From: Anaerolineaceae bacterium
Lineage (GTDB): Bacteria; Chloroflexota; Anaerolineae; Anaerolineales; Anaerolineaceae
Direction of reading: 5' to 3'
Length of the DNA stretch: 63,763 bases
NCBI GenBank assembly: GCA_016841365.1
Contig: JAENZI010000002.1
Span: forward strand, 308,517-372,279
Made by a program: the position numbers and the translations under genes. Below are positions 35,115 through 43,568 of this stretch, piece after piece. The first letter of the stretch is position 1. Every line of letters begins with the position of its first letter. The notes under the pieces were generated by a model. The model saw nothing but the letters and a program-made list of their open reading frames with translations, was not told where the DNA came from and made no database searches.

Positions 35115-36989
35115 TTATGGGCACTTCCATCCGCCGTTAGGGGCGGTCAATCGCAGTTCGCTGAAGTCAGAAAGGATGCCGCAGGCATAACAATTTTGCC
35201 GGCAATCCGGTCGGATTTGCCCTTCAAGGCTCCATTTATAATCGCGCTGCAAGAATGATTTACGCACACCGGCGTTGATATGGTCCCAGGGCAGGGTTTC
35301 ATCCAGGTCTTTGGCACGTTTGGTGTAGAAGTCCGGGTCGAGTTGGGCTTGCTCAAAAGCCTGCCGCCACAAATCGATGTTGAAATGCTCCGACCAGGCA
35401 TCAAAACGTGCGCCGTTCTGCCAGGCGTGGTAGATCACATTTGCCATGCGGCGGTCACCGCGTGAAAGCCATGCTTCCAAAAGTGACGCTTGCGGGTCGT
35501 TCCAGGTCATCTTGATCTTTGAGCCGTGCAAGCCATCGTGCAGCAGTGCCAATTTTGCCTCGATGGATTGGGTGTGGTCAAAGGTTGCCCATTGGAAAGG
35601 CGTATGCGGCTTGGGGATAAAGGTGCTGACACCTACATGCAACCTGGCGCGTCCGCCCACGATTCGCTTGCCTTCCTGCAGGATCGTTTTTGACAATTCA
35701 GCAATTGCAGCGACATCTTCCATGGTTTCTTGGGGGTGGCCGATCATAAAGTAAAGTTTGATCGAATTCCATCCGTGCTCAAAGATCGAGCGCACCGTCT
35801 CCATCAATTCTTGATCGCTGATCGGTTTATTGATGATATTCCGCAGACGCTCCGTTCCCGCTTCAGGCGCCAGGGTGAAACCCCCACCGGGGGAAAGAGT
35901 TTGGAGTTGGTCCATTAGCGGCTCAGAAAAGGATTCGATTCGGAGGGAGGGCAGGCTGATGTTGACCTGGCGTTCACACAGCAGTTCGCGCAGGCTTTCG
36001 ATCAACGGGACGATCTCCGTGTAATCGGACGAGGAGAGAGATAACAAGCTGACCTCCTCATAGCCGGTTTGGTCCAAACCAGCACGCAGCGACTCCAAAA
36101 TCTCTTCCAGAGGCCGCTCTCGAATGGGGCGGTTGACCATGCCGGCGTGACAGAATCGGCAGCCGCGAGTGCAGCCGCGCATGATCTCAATATTCACACG
36201 TTCCTGAACGACCTCCACATTGGGTACAAGGAATTTTGTTAATGGCTGGGGCAGCTCTGCCATGATGCGCTTGGTGACGGGCACGCTGGCTGCTAGGTGA
36301 AGGGGGGTAACTGGCAGAGGTGTACCATCCGGCGCGTAATCCACCTGATAGAGGGATGGCACGTAAACACCCGGGATTTCTGCAAGGTGAATTAGCAGTT
36401 CTCCACGAGTCTGGTTAGCGCTCACCCAAGCCTGATGGACGTCAACCACATCTAGCATGGCTTCTTCACCTTCTCCAATCACAAAGGCATCCACGAAGGG
36501 TGCGACAGGCTCGGGGTTGTAAACCGACTGACCGCCGGCAATGATCAGCGGATGATGATCCCCCCGATCTTTGCTGAAAATGGGGATTTGACTGAGATCA
36601 AGAATGTTGAGAAAATTCGTAAAAAGCGTTTCGTAAGGCAGGCTGACCCCGATGATGTCAAATTCGCTGAGGGGCCGTTTGCTCTCCAAGCTGAAAAGCG
36701 GGATATCTGCTTCACGCAAGGCGGCTTCCATATCAATCCAGGGTGAGTAGGCACGTTCTGCCAGCACATCGGACCGCTGGTTGAGGAGATCATAAAGGAT
36801 TGCCAATCCCAAGTTGGAATGTCCCAGGTCATAGATATCGGGGAAAACCAGCGCCAGGTGTGTGCGGACAGACTCCCAGTCCTTGATGACCTGGTTGAGC
36901 TCCCCGCCGACATAACGGCCAGGTTTGACCACGGTTGGCAGGATGCGCTCAATGCGCTGTCGTAGATGGTTATGTTGGAAGTCAGTCAT
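35115..36989 (-). CDS. TIGR03960-type B12-binding-domain radical SAM protein
   Basis: 624 residues. The N-terminal part is a cobalamin-binding-like domain (LALVFPDIYDLGHSNLG). The radical SAM core has CTRGCRFC at about 272-279, which binds the [4Fe-4S] cluster, after the phrase VNIEIMRG. The C-terminal region has further cysteines (CRQNCYACG) of unknown role. The substrate is not known. The partner DUF2344 gene lies immediately downstream, and a SDR gene ends 3 nt upstream of its start, so all three may be in one transcript. Confidence 0.92.
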   Translation of the reverse strand: MTDFQHNHLRQRIERILPTVVKPGRYVGGELNQVIKDWESVRTHLALVFPDIYDLGHSNLGLAILYDLLNQRSDVLAERAYSPWIDMEAALREADIPLFSLESKRPLSEFDIIGVSLPYETLFTNFLNILDLSQIPIFSKDRGDHHPLIIAGGQSVYNPEPVAPFVDAFVIGEGEEAMLDVVDVHQAWVSANQTRGELLIHLAEIPGVYVPSLYQVDYAPDGTPLPVTPLHLAASVPVTKRIMAELPQPLTKFLVPNVEVVQERVNIEIMRGCTRGCRFCHAGMVNRPIRERPLEEILESLRAGLDQTGYEEVSLLSLSSSDYTEIVPLIESLRELLCERQVNISLPSLRIESFSEPLMDQLQTLSPGGGFTLAPEAGTERLRNIINKPISDQELMETVRSIFEHGWNSIKLYFMIGHPQETMEDVAAIAELSKTILQEGKRIVGGRARLHVGVSTFIPKPHTPFQWATFDHTQSIEAKLALLHDGLHGSKIKMTWNDPQASLLEAWLSRGDRRMANVIYHAWQNGARFDAWSEHFNIDLWRQAFEQAQLDPDFYTKRAKDLDETLPWDHINAGVRKSFLQRDYKWSLEGQIRPDCRQNCYACGILSDFSELRLTAPNGGWKCP

Positions 36990-36992
36990 GAA

Positions 36993-37781
36993 TTAAAAAA
37001 GTCCTTTATAAGTGCCGCCGTCAACGGGCAGCATGACACCAGTAAGATAAGAGGCAGCCGGCGAGAGCAGGAAAGCGGCTGTTCGGGCAAACTCCTCCGG
37101 GGTTGCCATGCGCCCCAGGGGGCTTTGTTTGTTTTGTGCATTGATCTCTTCCGCCACAGAAGTACCATTGCGTTCGGCGCGGTCTTGCATCAATTGTTCA
37201 ACCCGTTCTGTCTGGGTCCATGAGGGGAGGATGGAGTTGAACCGAATGCCATCGCTGCCCAATTCAAGGGCAAGGGTTTTGGTTAACCCGGCAGTGGCTG
37301 CCCGAATGCTGTTGGAAAGCACCAGGTTCGGAATAGGTTGTTTAATGGAGATCGAGGTCACCGTCAAAACAGAAGGCGATGCAGATAACCTGAGCAATGG
37401 CAGAGCTGCTTTGATCAAGCGCACATGGCTCATAAAGGATAGCTCGATGGCGTGCTGCCAGGTATCTTCTTCGATTTCTTCAAATGGCGCAGCCGGAGGT
37501 CCGCCGGCGTTGGTGAAGAGCAGATCCAATCCGCCAAAAATTTCACTGGTTTTCTCGACTAACCTGCGAGGGGTTTCAGGATCGGTTACATCCCCGGGGA
37601 GGGTGATAACTTCCACGCCGAATTGCGCCAGTTGTTTGGCTGCAAATTCTAAACGCGCTTCGTTGCGGGCGTTGATCGCGATTCGTACGCCTTCCTGGGC
37701 TAAAACCTGTGCGGTGGCGAAGCCCAGTCCGCTGCTGGCACCCGTCAGTAGGGCGGCTTTTCCTCTTAATCCAAGATCCAT
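36993..37781 (-). CDS. Short-chain dehydrogenase with altered active site
   Basis: 262 residues. It has the NAD(P) motif TGASSGLG and NAGG at the usual place. In the catalytic region, the sequence LSNSIRAATAG replaces the normal YxxxK-AAV-G: aligned on the AAT/AAV and AGLTKTLALEL parts, Tyr becomes Ser and Lys becomes Arg. A known SDR subgroup has this LSNSxR pattern (from memory); its reaction is unclear. C-terminal motif LTGVMLPVDGG is normal. It overlaps nothing, lying 3 nt from the radical SAM gene and 12 nt from DUF503. Confidence 0.85.
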   Translation of the reverse strand: MDLGLRGKAALLTGASSGLGFATAQVLAQEGVRIAINARNEARLEFAAKQLAQFGVEVITLPGDVTDPETPRRLVEKTSEIFGGLDLLFTNAGGPPAAPFEEIEEDTWQHAIELSFMSHVRLIKAALPLLRLSASPSVLTVTSISIKQPIPNLVLSNSIRAATAGLTKTLALELGSDGIRFNSILPSWTQTERVEQLMQDRAERNGTSVAEEINAQNKQSPLGRMATPEEFARTAAFLLSPAASYLTGVMLPVDGGTYKGLF

Positions 37782-37793
37782 TGTTCTTCCTTA

Positions 37794-38081
37794 TCAGGTA
37801 AATATCTCGATTTTTTCATCCGTGAGCGGCAGATCTGGCCAGTGGCTTTCGTAAAAACGTAAAACCTGGTTCAGCGTCTTTTCCGCTTGAACCCCTTCTC
37901 GGGCAGCGCAGGCTACCAAGATCTGACAGGATTGCCACATATCATGATGGTCATATTCGACCACAGAAATATTGAACTCCTTGTGCAGGCGCGCCAAAAT
38001 GGGTTTGATGAAGCGGCGCTTTTCCTTGAGGGAGTGGCAGTTTGGGAGGTGAAACGTCAGGGTTAAAATTCCGACACTCAT
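37794..38081 (-). CDS. DUF503 (YlxP-like) protein
   Basis: 95 residues with the family pattern: MSVGILTLTFHLPNCHSLKEKR at the start (residues 1-22), then SVVEYDHHDMWQ and CQILVACAA. DUF503 proteins are small and found widely in Bacillota, Actinomycetota and Chloroflexota, often near ribosome-maturation genes. Their function is unknown. It is 12 nt upstream of the SDR gene on the same strand. Confidence 0.88.
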   Translation of the reverse strand: MSVGILTLTFHLPNCHSLKEKRRFIKPILARLHKEFNISVVEYDHHDMWQSCQILVACAAREGVQAEKTLNQVLRFYESHWPDLPLTDEKIEIFT

Positions 38082-38131
38082 GGTCTTAATTAAACCCGAC
38101 CAGGCTGAAAAGTCAATGAAAAACGATCAGA

Positions 38132-38899
38132 TCAGTGTTTTTCGTCGATCACAGGGTTGGTCAAGGTCCCCAGTCCTTCAATCGTTATGGAGACCGTCAG
38201 CCCCGAACGCAGATCGCCAACCCCTGAGGGCGTGCCTGTGAGGATCACATCGCCGGGTTCAAGGGTCATCACAGATGAAATAAAGACCACTAATTGCGGG
38301 ATGGAAAAGACCATATCCCGTGTGGAGGCCATTTGGCGTAATTCTTCCCCGGCATGGCAGGTGATTAGCGCATCTGAGGGGTCAAAGGACGTTTCAATCC
38401 ATGGACCAAGGGGGCAGAACGTATCGAACCCTTTGGCGCGCGTCCACTGGGAATCACTGCGCTGCAGATCACGAGCGGTGACATCATTGGCGACGGTATA
38501 ACCGAAAATGTACTCAGAGACGTCTTCAGGTTGAATCCAGCGGCCGCGTTTGCCGATGATCACGGCCAGCTCTGCTTCGTGCTGCACCTGTTGAGATTGG
38601 GGCGGAAGGATAATTGGGTCACCTAAACCGATCAGGCTGGATGTGGGTTTGAAGAAAATCACCGGAATATCGCCGATTTCATTATTCAGCTCTTTGGCAT
38701 GGGCGGCGTAATTCCTGCCAACGCAGATGATCTTGCCGGGTTGAGCTGGGGGCAGGATTTTGACTGTGTCCACCGGGATGTCAGGGTCGAGCCGGCGATA
38801 GGCGGTAAAGGGGTCGCCATCAATTTGGCCGATCTTATCCTCATAAAGCCAGCCATAGCGGGGCGAAAGGTCAGGTGTTGAAAAGCGCAAAAATTTCAT
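38132..38899 (-). CDS. Fumarylacetoacetate hydrolase family protein
   Basis: 255 residues. The FAH fold motifs are IICVGRNYAAHAKEL, PVIFFKPTSSLIG, EAELAVIIGKRG (metal-binding Glu residues) and GDVILTGTPSGVGDL near the end. Family members hydrolyse or isomerise acylpyruvates or 2-hydroxymuconate-type compounds with a divalent metal. The specific substrate is unknown and no aromatic degradation genes are nearby. It lies on the minus strand, divergent from tRNA-Val. Confidence 0.9.
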   Translation of the reverse strand: MKFLRFSTPDLSPRYGWLYEDKIGQIDGDPFTAYRRLDPDIPVDTVKILPPAQPGKIICVGRNYAAHAKELNNEIGDIPVIFFKPTSSLIGLGDPIILPPQSQQVQHEAELAVIIGKRGRWIQPEDVSEYIFGYTVANDVTARDLQRSDSQWTRAKGFDTFCPLGPWIETSFDPSDALITCHAGEELRQMASTRDMVFSIPQLVVFISSVMTLEPGDVILTGTPSGVGDLRSGLTVSITIEGLGTLTNPVIDEKH

Positions 38900-38931
38900 A
38901 GTAGTAATATACCATTTAATGATGACTGCGG

Positions 38932-38937
38932 TATAAT
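38932..38937 (+). promoter_or_regulatory. -10 box of tRNA-Val
   Basis: TATAAT lies 9 nt upstream of the tRNA 5' end. No clear -35 hexamer is visible. Confidence 0.5.
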
Positions 38938-38946
38938 GTTTGGGTC

Positions 38947-39020
38947 GGGCGGATAGCTCAGTTGGTTAGAGCGCTTCTCTTACACAGAAGAGGTCGCAGG
39001 TTCGAGTCCTGTTCCGCCCA
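38947..39020 (+). tRNA. tRNA-Val (anticodon TAC)
   Basis: The acceptor GGGCGGA pairs with TCCGCCC, D arm GCTCAGTTGGTTAGAGC, anticodon stem CTTCT/AGAAG with loop CTTACAC (anticodon TAC), T arm GCAGGTTCGAGTCCTGT, discriminator A. CCA is not encoded. Confidence 0.96.
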
Positions 39021-39074
39021 TTTAGTATTTAATTTGAAAGTTGTGTTTCTGGTTAATATAACTGATTACAATTA

Positions 39075-39083
39075 TGCTATAAT
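39075..39083 (+). promoter_or_regulatory. Extended -10 promoter of the acidic lipoprotein gene
   Basis: TGCTATAAT is a perfect extended -10 element (TGn-TATAAT), which needs little -35 contact. It lies 36 nt upstream of the GTG start. Confidence 0.6.
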
Positions 39084-39118
39084 ATTTCTATCAGTCAACA
39101 ATCAAAGGGAGGTGTATT

Positions 39119-39757
39119 GTGAAATTTTCCAAACCGCTATTTATTGTCTTACTCGTATTACTTATTGTCACACTGGCATGTGGCTCAACTTCAGATGTAT
39201 CTGTAGAATCACCATCAGATGTTGAAGAAGAAGACGCTCCTCAAATTGTGGAAGAAGTTGATGAACCTGAAGAAGAAGTTGTGGAAACAGAGGAAGAGCA
39301 AAATGCGGAGCCAGTAGAAGAAACGAAAGAAGTTGGTACAGCTCGAAGCAATCCAGCTCCTGTTGGGTCAGTTGTTACTGCTGATGATATGGCATTTGAA
39401 ATTTTGGGTTCCACTCGCCCTGCGGATGACATCATCATGAGCGGCAATATGTTTAATACTGAACCAGAAGAAGGAGAAGAATATATTCTTATAGAAATGA
39501 AAATTGAATGTCTAAAAGATTCAGATGATACATGCAGTATCAGTCCATTTAATTTTCAAATGATTGGCGATGAAGGTATAACATATGATGCTGAGTGGTT
39601 TGTGTCAGGTGTGGAAGGAATATTAGAAAGTGAAGAGTTTTATGGGGGAGCTGTTGTATCTGGATTGTTGCCATTCATTGTTCAAGAAACAGATGGGGAC
39701 TTAATTTTTGTCTATGATCCTCTCTGGGGTGATAAGTTCTACATGTCTGTTCAGTAA
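39119..39757 (+). CDS. Lipoprotein with acidic linker and DUF4352-like domain
   Basis: 212 residues with a GTG start supported by GGGAGG 7 nt upstream. The signal peptide ends in the lipobox VTLAC (Cys about 21). An acidic Glu/Asp-rich linker follows (about 30-70), then a beta-rich domain (FEILGSTRPADDI ... GEEYILIEMKIECLKD) like DUF4352 domains of surface lipoproteins. DNA is more AT-rich than the neighbours and codons prefer A/T, which may point to lateral origin. Function unknown. A strong terminator follows, so it is monocistronic. Confidence 0.8.
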   Translation: MKFSKPLFIVLLVLLIVTLACGSTSDVSVESPSDVEEEDAPQIVEEVDEPEEEVVETEEEQNAEPVEETKEVGTARSNPAPVGSVVTADDMAFEILGSTRPADDIIMSGNMFNTEPEEGEEYILIEMKIECLKDSDDTCSISPFNFQMIGDEGITYDAEWFVSGVEGILESEEFYGGAVVSGLLPFIVQETDGDLIFVYDPLWGDKFYMSVQ

Positions 39758-39774
39758 TTTTATTTTTGAGAAGT

Positions 39775-39810
39775 AACGCACCATCGTCGTAAATTTTGCG
39801 ATGGTGCGTT
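39775..39810 (+). terminator. Terminator after the acidic lipoprotein gene
   Basis: AACGCACCATCG pairs with CGATGGTGCGTT (12 bp), loop of 12 nt, followed by GTTTTTCC. Confidence 0.85.
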
Positions 39811-39861
39811 GTTTTTCCTGTTCTCAAATAAGATTAGAAAAATTTGGTTGTCATAAAATAT

Positions 39862-39895
39862 AATGATTCACTTTATTTAACAGTGGCGAATCATT
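39862..39895 (-). terminator. Possible terminator after the amylase gene
   Basis: On the minus strand AATGATTC pairs with GAATCATT across an AT-rich loop, followed by ATATTTTATG. The tract is not a clean T-run, so confidence is low. Confidence 0.4.
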
Positions 39896-39909
39896 GTTAA
39901 ATTTTTTTG

Positions 39910-41616
39910 TTAGCTCGAGATTGACAATAACAGAATGAATTTCTCCCAGGGTTGCAGGCTCTCAAGAAGGGGATATTCTTCCAATTCTCCGTTTTCACCA
40001 AAGCGAACAGGCTCGAATTCGCCCTCGCCCAGCAGCACCTCAACCTGATATTCCCCTGAGAGCGGGCTTTCTTCGATGGAAAGACTGCATCCCTCCAGCG
40101 TCAGCCGGCTGAGGTTGGCGACCACGATCAGCGCTTCTTCTTCGCTGACCCTCAAGACAGGGTATACCTGGGTGCAGCTTGATGTAAGCGGGAGATAACT
40201 GCCCGTGCGCAGTGCTGATTGCTGATTGCGCAAGTTGACCAGCACCCGGTATTGGTTGAGCAGTGACGATGGATCCTGATCCTGCAGGGCGACATTCACG
40301 GTTTGATAATCTTCATTGAGCGGCTGCCAGGCGTCGCCTGATGTGAATCCGCCCCCATCTTCGCCAGACCACTGCATGGGTGTTCGGATTAATTCGTCGG
40401 GCTTGTTCCCCAACATACCAATCTCTTCTCCGTAATAGATGAACGGCACACCCGGCCCGGTCAGGTAGATAAACGCGGCCAGTTTGGCTTTGTCTACATT
40501 GCCAGTGTATAAGGACATCACCCGCTGCTGATCGTGGTTGGAGAGGAACGTGCTGAAATTGAGGTCCGGGCAGTATTCAAGTGTTTCGAGGTAAGAGTCG
40601 ATGATGCGCTTTGGCTGGGGTGCAAAGACGGCGTTTTTAACATCCTCCGCCAAATCAAACATAAACAGTGAATCCATACCGTCCCCGTAGGTGGCTGTTA
40701 CCCGCAGGTTTGTCCAGACTTCACCCACGGTAAACGCCTCTGGGTTGATCGCTTTGTAATACGAACGCCAATCTTCAAACCAGGCAATTGTGCTCTTGGT
40801 ATCGCTCTGCACCACGCCATCAGCGAAGAGATAGCGTGCAGCATCTACTCTGAACCCGTCCACGCCCACCTCGTCAAGCCAGAATTTGGAAACGTTCATC
40901 ATCTCTGCGCTGACATCGGGGTTGTCGTAATTCAGGTCTGGCATGCCGCCCCAAAACACGCCATAGTAGAACAAGCCATTTTGACTGTTGCGATGCCATA
41001 CGTTTTGTGCCCAGGGTCCGGGCGTTTGTGGGTTTTGGTCAGACCAGACGTACCAATCATGGTATTCCGATGTCGGGTCGATTGCGGCTTGAAACCAGGG
41101 GTGCTCGGTGGAGGTGTGGTTGAGCACGAGGTCCATGATCACCTTGATGCCGCGCTGCTGGGCCTCTGCGAGGAACTGCTCAAAGTCTTCCATGGTGCCG
41201 TAATCCGGGTTGATGGCATAATAATCGGTGACGTCGTAGCCGTGGTAAGAGGGGGATGGGTTGATGGGCATCAGCCAGATACCGCCCACACCAAGGTCGT
41301 CGGTTGTGGTTGGGTCGCCGTCGTTGAGAAAATCTAATTGCTCAATGATCCCCTGAAAATCGCCGATGCCGTCCCCGTTGCTATCTTTGAAACTGCGCAC
41401 GAAAATCTCATAAAAGACGACATCCTTCCACCAATCCTCTGGCTGAGGAATAGTGGTGGGCGTTGGGGCGGGGGGTGGTGTGTTTGTGGCGGCTGGTTCA
41501 GCACGTGTAGATGATGGCGCAGCGGAAGGTGTCGGCTCGTTCTGCGCCATGCATGCAGTCAGCGAACTTGCAATTAAGAATACCAACAGGAACTTAGACA
41601 TTAACCGCTTGCCCAT
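39910..41616 (-). CDS. GH13 alpha-amylase family lipoprotein
   Basis: 568 residues. The signal peptide ends in the lipobox SLTAC (Cys about 22), and a Pro/Thr/Ala linker leads into the GH13 domain. Conserved regions: MDLVLNHTS (region I), GFRVDAARYL (II, Asp nucleophile), VGEVW (III, Glu acid/base) and FLSNHDQQR (IV). The start EDWWKDVVFYEIFVRSFKDSNGDGIGDF (residues about 60-87) is typical of oligo-1,6-glucosidase / trehalose synthase-like GH13 enzymes. It acts at the cell surface on alpha-glucans. The ATG at 41616 is chosen because GGAGG lies 5 nt before it. It probably ends at a weak hairpin. Confidence 0.93.
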   Translation of the reverse strand: MGKRLMSKFLLVFLIASSLTACMAQNEPTPSAAPSSTRAEPAATNTPPPAPTPTTIPQPEDWWKDVVFYEIFVRSFKDSNGDGIGDFQGIIEQLDFLNDGDPTTTDDLGVGGIWLMPINPSPSYHGYDVTDYYAINPDYGTMEDFEQFLAEAQQRGIKVIMDLVLNHTSTEHPWFQAAIDPTSEYHDWYVWSDQNPQTPGPWAQNVWHRNSQNGLFYYGVFWGGMPDLNYDNPDVSAEMMNVSKFWLDEVGVDGFRVDAARYLFADGVVQSDTKSTIAWFEDWRSYYKAINPEAFTVGEVWTNLRVTATYGDGMDSLFMFDLAEDVKNAVFAPQPKRIIDSYLETLEYCPDLNFSTFLSNHDQQRVMSLYTGNVDKAKLAAFIYLTGPGVPFIYYGEEIGMLGNKPDELIRTPMQWSGEDGGGFTSGDAWQPLNEDYQTVNVALQDQDPSSLLNQYRVLVNLRNQQSALRTGSYLPLTSSCTQVYPVLRVSEEEALIVVANLSRLTLEGCSLSIEESPLSGEYQVEVLLGEGEFEPVRFGENGELEEYPLLESLQPWEKFILLLSISS

Positions 41617-41850
41617 AACAACCTCCAATGATTAGTTCGCTAACTTTGGTGACCTGTGGATTCAGGGATGTGCTGCACTATCAGGATGTTGATGATTATA
41701 ACCGTAAAGACGTGCTGATGCTCGGGTAGGCCTATACAGGCGCGCGGGGACAATCTGGCAGTCGCAGAACCGATATTAGTTATATGACGCGCATTTTGGG
41801 GATTGTGGTGCTTTAATGACGGTGTTCTAATGATGATTCCTGAGATGATG
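41617..41850. other. Intergenic, nothing recognised
   Basis: Between the amylase gene and the small membrane protein gene. No ORF, RNA or clear hairpin is supported. Confidence 0.5.
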
Positions 41851-42240
41851 TTAGTTCTTCAATGCGATCAGGGCAATAATCCCAATATTGATCAGCAAGC
41901 CGATCAGCCCTTTTTGCACGATCAATTTGGTCGCGCCATCCCAAAAGATGATCAATACCAGCGATGAGAAAATTGATGTAACGAGCAGGGCGGTGTTTGT
42001 CCAGGCAGCATTCGTTAAGACGCCAATCCCGCTGATCACAAAACCGAGGGCAGACAGGATAAATGAGATACCGGATAATGGATTGAGAATGGCGTCACTC
42101 ATCCAGCCAGAAAACAGCCACGATTTGCCCGTCCATCCCATGTCTTGCTGGAATTCGACCCAACCAAAGCTTAGGACCATGAACCAGAGATGGACCAGCC
42201 CGTGAAGGATGACAAAAATGCCAAATAATGTAGTAAACAC
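41851..42240 (-). CDS. Small four-helix membrane protein
   Basis: 129 residues with four hydrophobic helices (about 3-25, 50-70, 78-98, 105-127). It starts at GTG, with AAGGAGG five nt upstream; no ATG fits. No family is recognised with confidence. The second and third helices flank a short loop with few charges. It stands alone on the minus strand between the amylase and the ribokinase-like gene. Function unknown. Confidence 0.7.
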   Translation of the reverse strand: MFTTLFGIFVILHGLVHLWFMVLSFGWVEFQQDMGWTGKSWLFSGWMSDAILNPLSGISFILSALGFVISGIGVLTNAAWTNTALLVTSIFSSLVLIIFWDGATKLIVQKGLIGLLINIGIIALIALKN

Positions 42241-42404
42241 CTGAACCTCCTTATCTAAAGAATAGCTGAATAAACCCCTCCACGTTAATAGAAATCGAAA
42301 CGCTACGATTAAGCATACCGGATATGTTTTCGAATTTCATCTCGGGTTTCATGATCTACAGCAGACAAGGGCGTAAATAAGGCAATCAGGCACAGACAAC
42401 CAGG

Positions 42405-43361
42405 CTATTGCAACGAAGACTGCGCCTGGTCAACTTCTTTTGCGGTAGGGAAGGAGGTTTGGGTACCAATTTTCGTGACCGAAATCGCCGCAACCAGGTT
42501 CGCAAATCGGATTGCCTCCGGGAGCGATTGATCCTGTGCTAAGGCATAAGCCAGGCTGCCGATAAAGGCATCGCCTGCACCCGTCGTGTCGACAGGCTCA
42601 ACCCTCAGCGCAGGGAAGTGTGCCTGGTGCTCAGAATCGAAAAGATAGGCGCCGTCTGCACCCAAAGTGAGAATGACTTGTTTTGCTCCTGCTGCCAATA
42701 GTCTGCCGGCGGCTTGCTGTGCGCCTTTCTGGCCTTCAACCTTAATCCCGGTCAGCACTTCAGCTTCGGTCTCGTTGGGGATGATCAAATCTGTCAATTT
42801 GATGAGTTCGTCACTGATTGACCTGGCTGGCGCGGGGTTGAGGATGGTGGTTATGCCAGCCTCCTTCGCGATCTGAAAGCCGGCGATGATGGTTTCTTCG
42901 TTGATCTCGAGCTGTGAAACGATGATTTTTGATGACTGGATCCGCTCGGCAACCCCCTGCACTTCCTGCGGTGTCAGATCGAGATTTGCACCCGGGATAA
43001 TGACGATCATGTTGCTGCCATCCTTATCAACAAAGATTGGCGCAACGCCTGAAGATTGTTCTTTCTGAATGAACACGGTGTCTGTCGAAATGCCTTCTTT
43101 GGCGAAATTTTCGATCGTCATTTTGCCAAAAACATCATTCCCTACTTTTGTGATCATGCCAACCCGCGCACCCAGCCTGGCTGCCATGACAGCCTGGTTA
43201 GCGCCTTTTCCGCCATGGCCAAGATGAAAGGAGTCGCCAATCACTGTTTCGCCCATTTTGGGCAGTTGTGAGATGTGGGAGAGCAGGTCGATCATATTAC
43301 TCCCTACGACCATCACATCGAATTTTGCCGGTGTGCGGCTTTCCATCTTTCTTTCGGCCAT
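42405..43361 (-). CDS. rbsK: PfkB family carbohydrate kinase, probable ribokinase
   Basis: 318 residues. The PfkB signatures are GHGGKGANQAVMAARLG near the start and DTTGAGDAFIGSLAY near residue 255, where Asp is the catalytic base. GGKGANQA with NPAPAR matches ribokinase, which phosphorylates D-ribose at O5. An adenosine- or fructose-type substrate is not excluded. I chose the ATG at 43361, preceded by AAAGGA at 7-nt spacing. No ribose transporter is nearby. Confidence 0.85.
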   Translation of the reverse strand: MAERKMESRTPAKFDVMVVGSNMIDLLSHISQLPKMGETVIGDSFHLGHGGKGANQAVMAARLGARVGMITKVGNDVFGKMTIENFAKEGISTDTVFIQKEQSSGVAPIFVDKDGSNMIVIIPGANLDLTPQEVQGVAERIQSSKIIVSQLEINEETIIAGFQIAKEAGITTILNPAPARSISDELIKLTDLIIPNETEAEVLTGIKVEGQKGAQQAAGRLLAAGAKQVILTLGADGAYLFDSEHQAHFPALRVEPVDTTGAGDAFIGSLAYALAQDQSLPEAIRFANLVAAISVTKIGTQTSFPTAKEVDQAQSSLQ

Positions 43362-43568
43362 TGTGAATCCTTTCAACTATCTTGGAGGTTAATTCTTAAT
43401 ATTTTTTCGAATAATGGTATCACTTTGCCCTCAAGAGCGTCAAGAAATTTTAAAATTTTTGTATTTTGCCTAATCGGCGCTTGACTGCTTATCATGGACT
43501 TCATGATAAAATTTATTTAGTCTCGTTTTCTAATGGTTTTATGTGTTTTGACCAGATCGGGAGTTCCT

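Noticed and set aside
37108-37854. 248-residue plus-strand ORF opposite the SDR gene
   Set aside because: Shadow of a GC-rich codon pattern; the SDR reading has family motifs.
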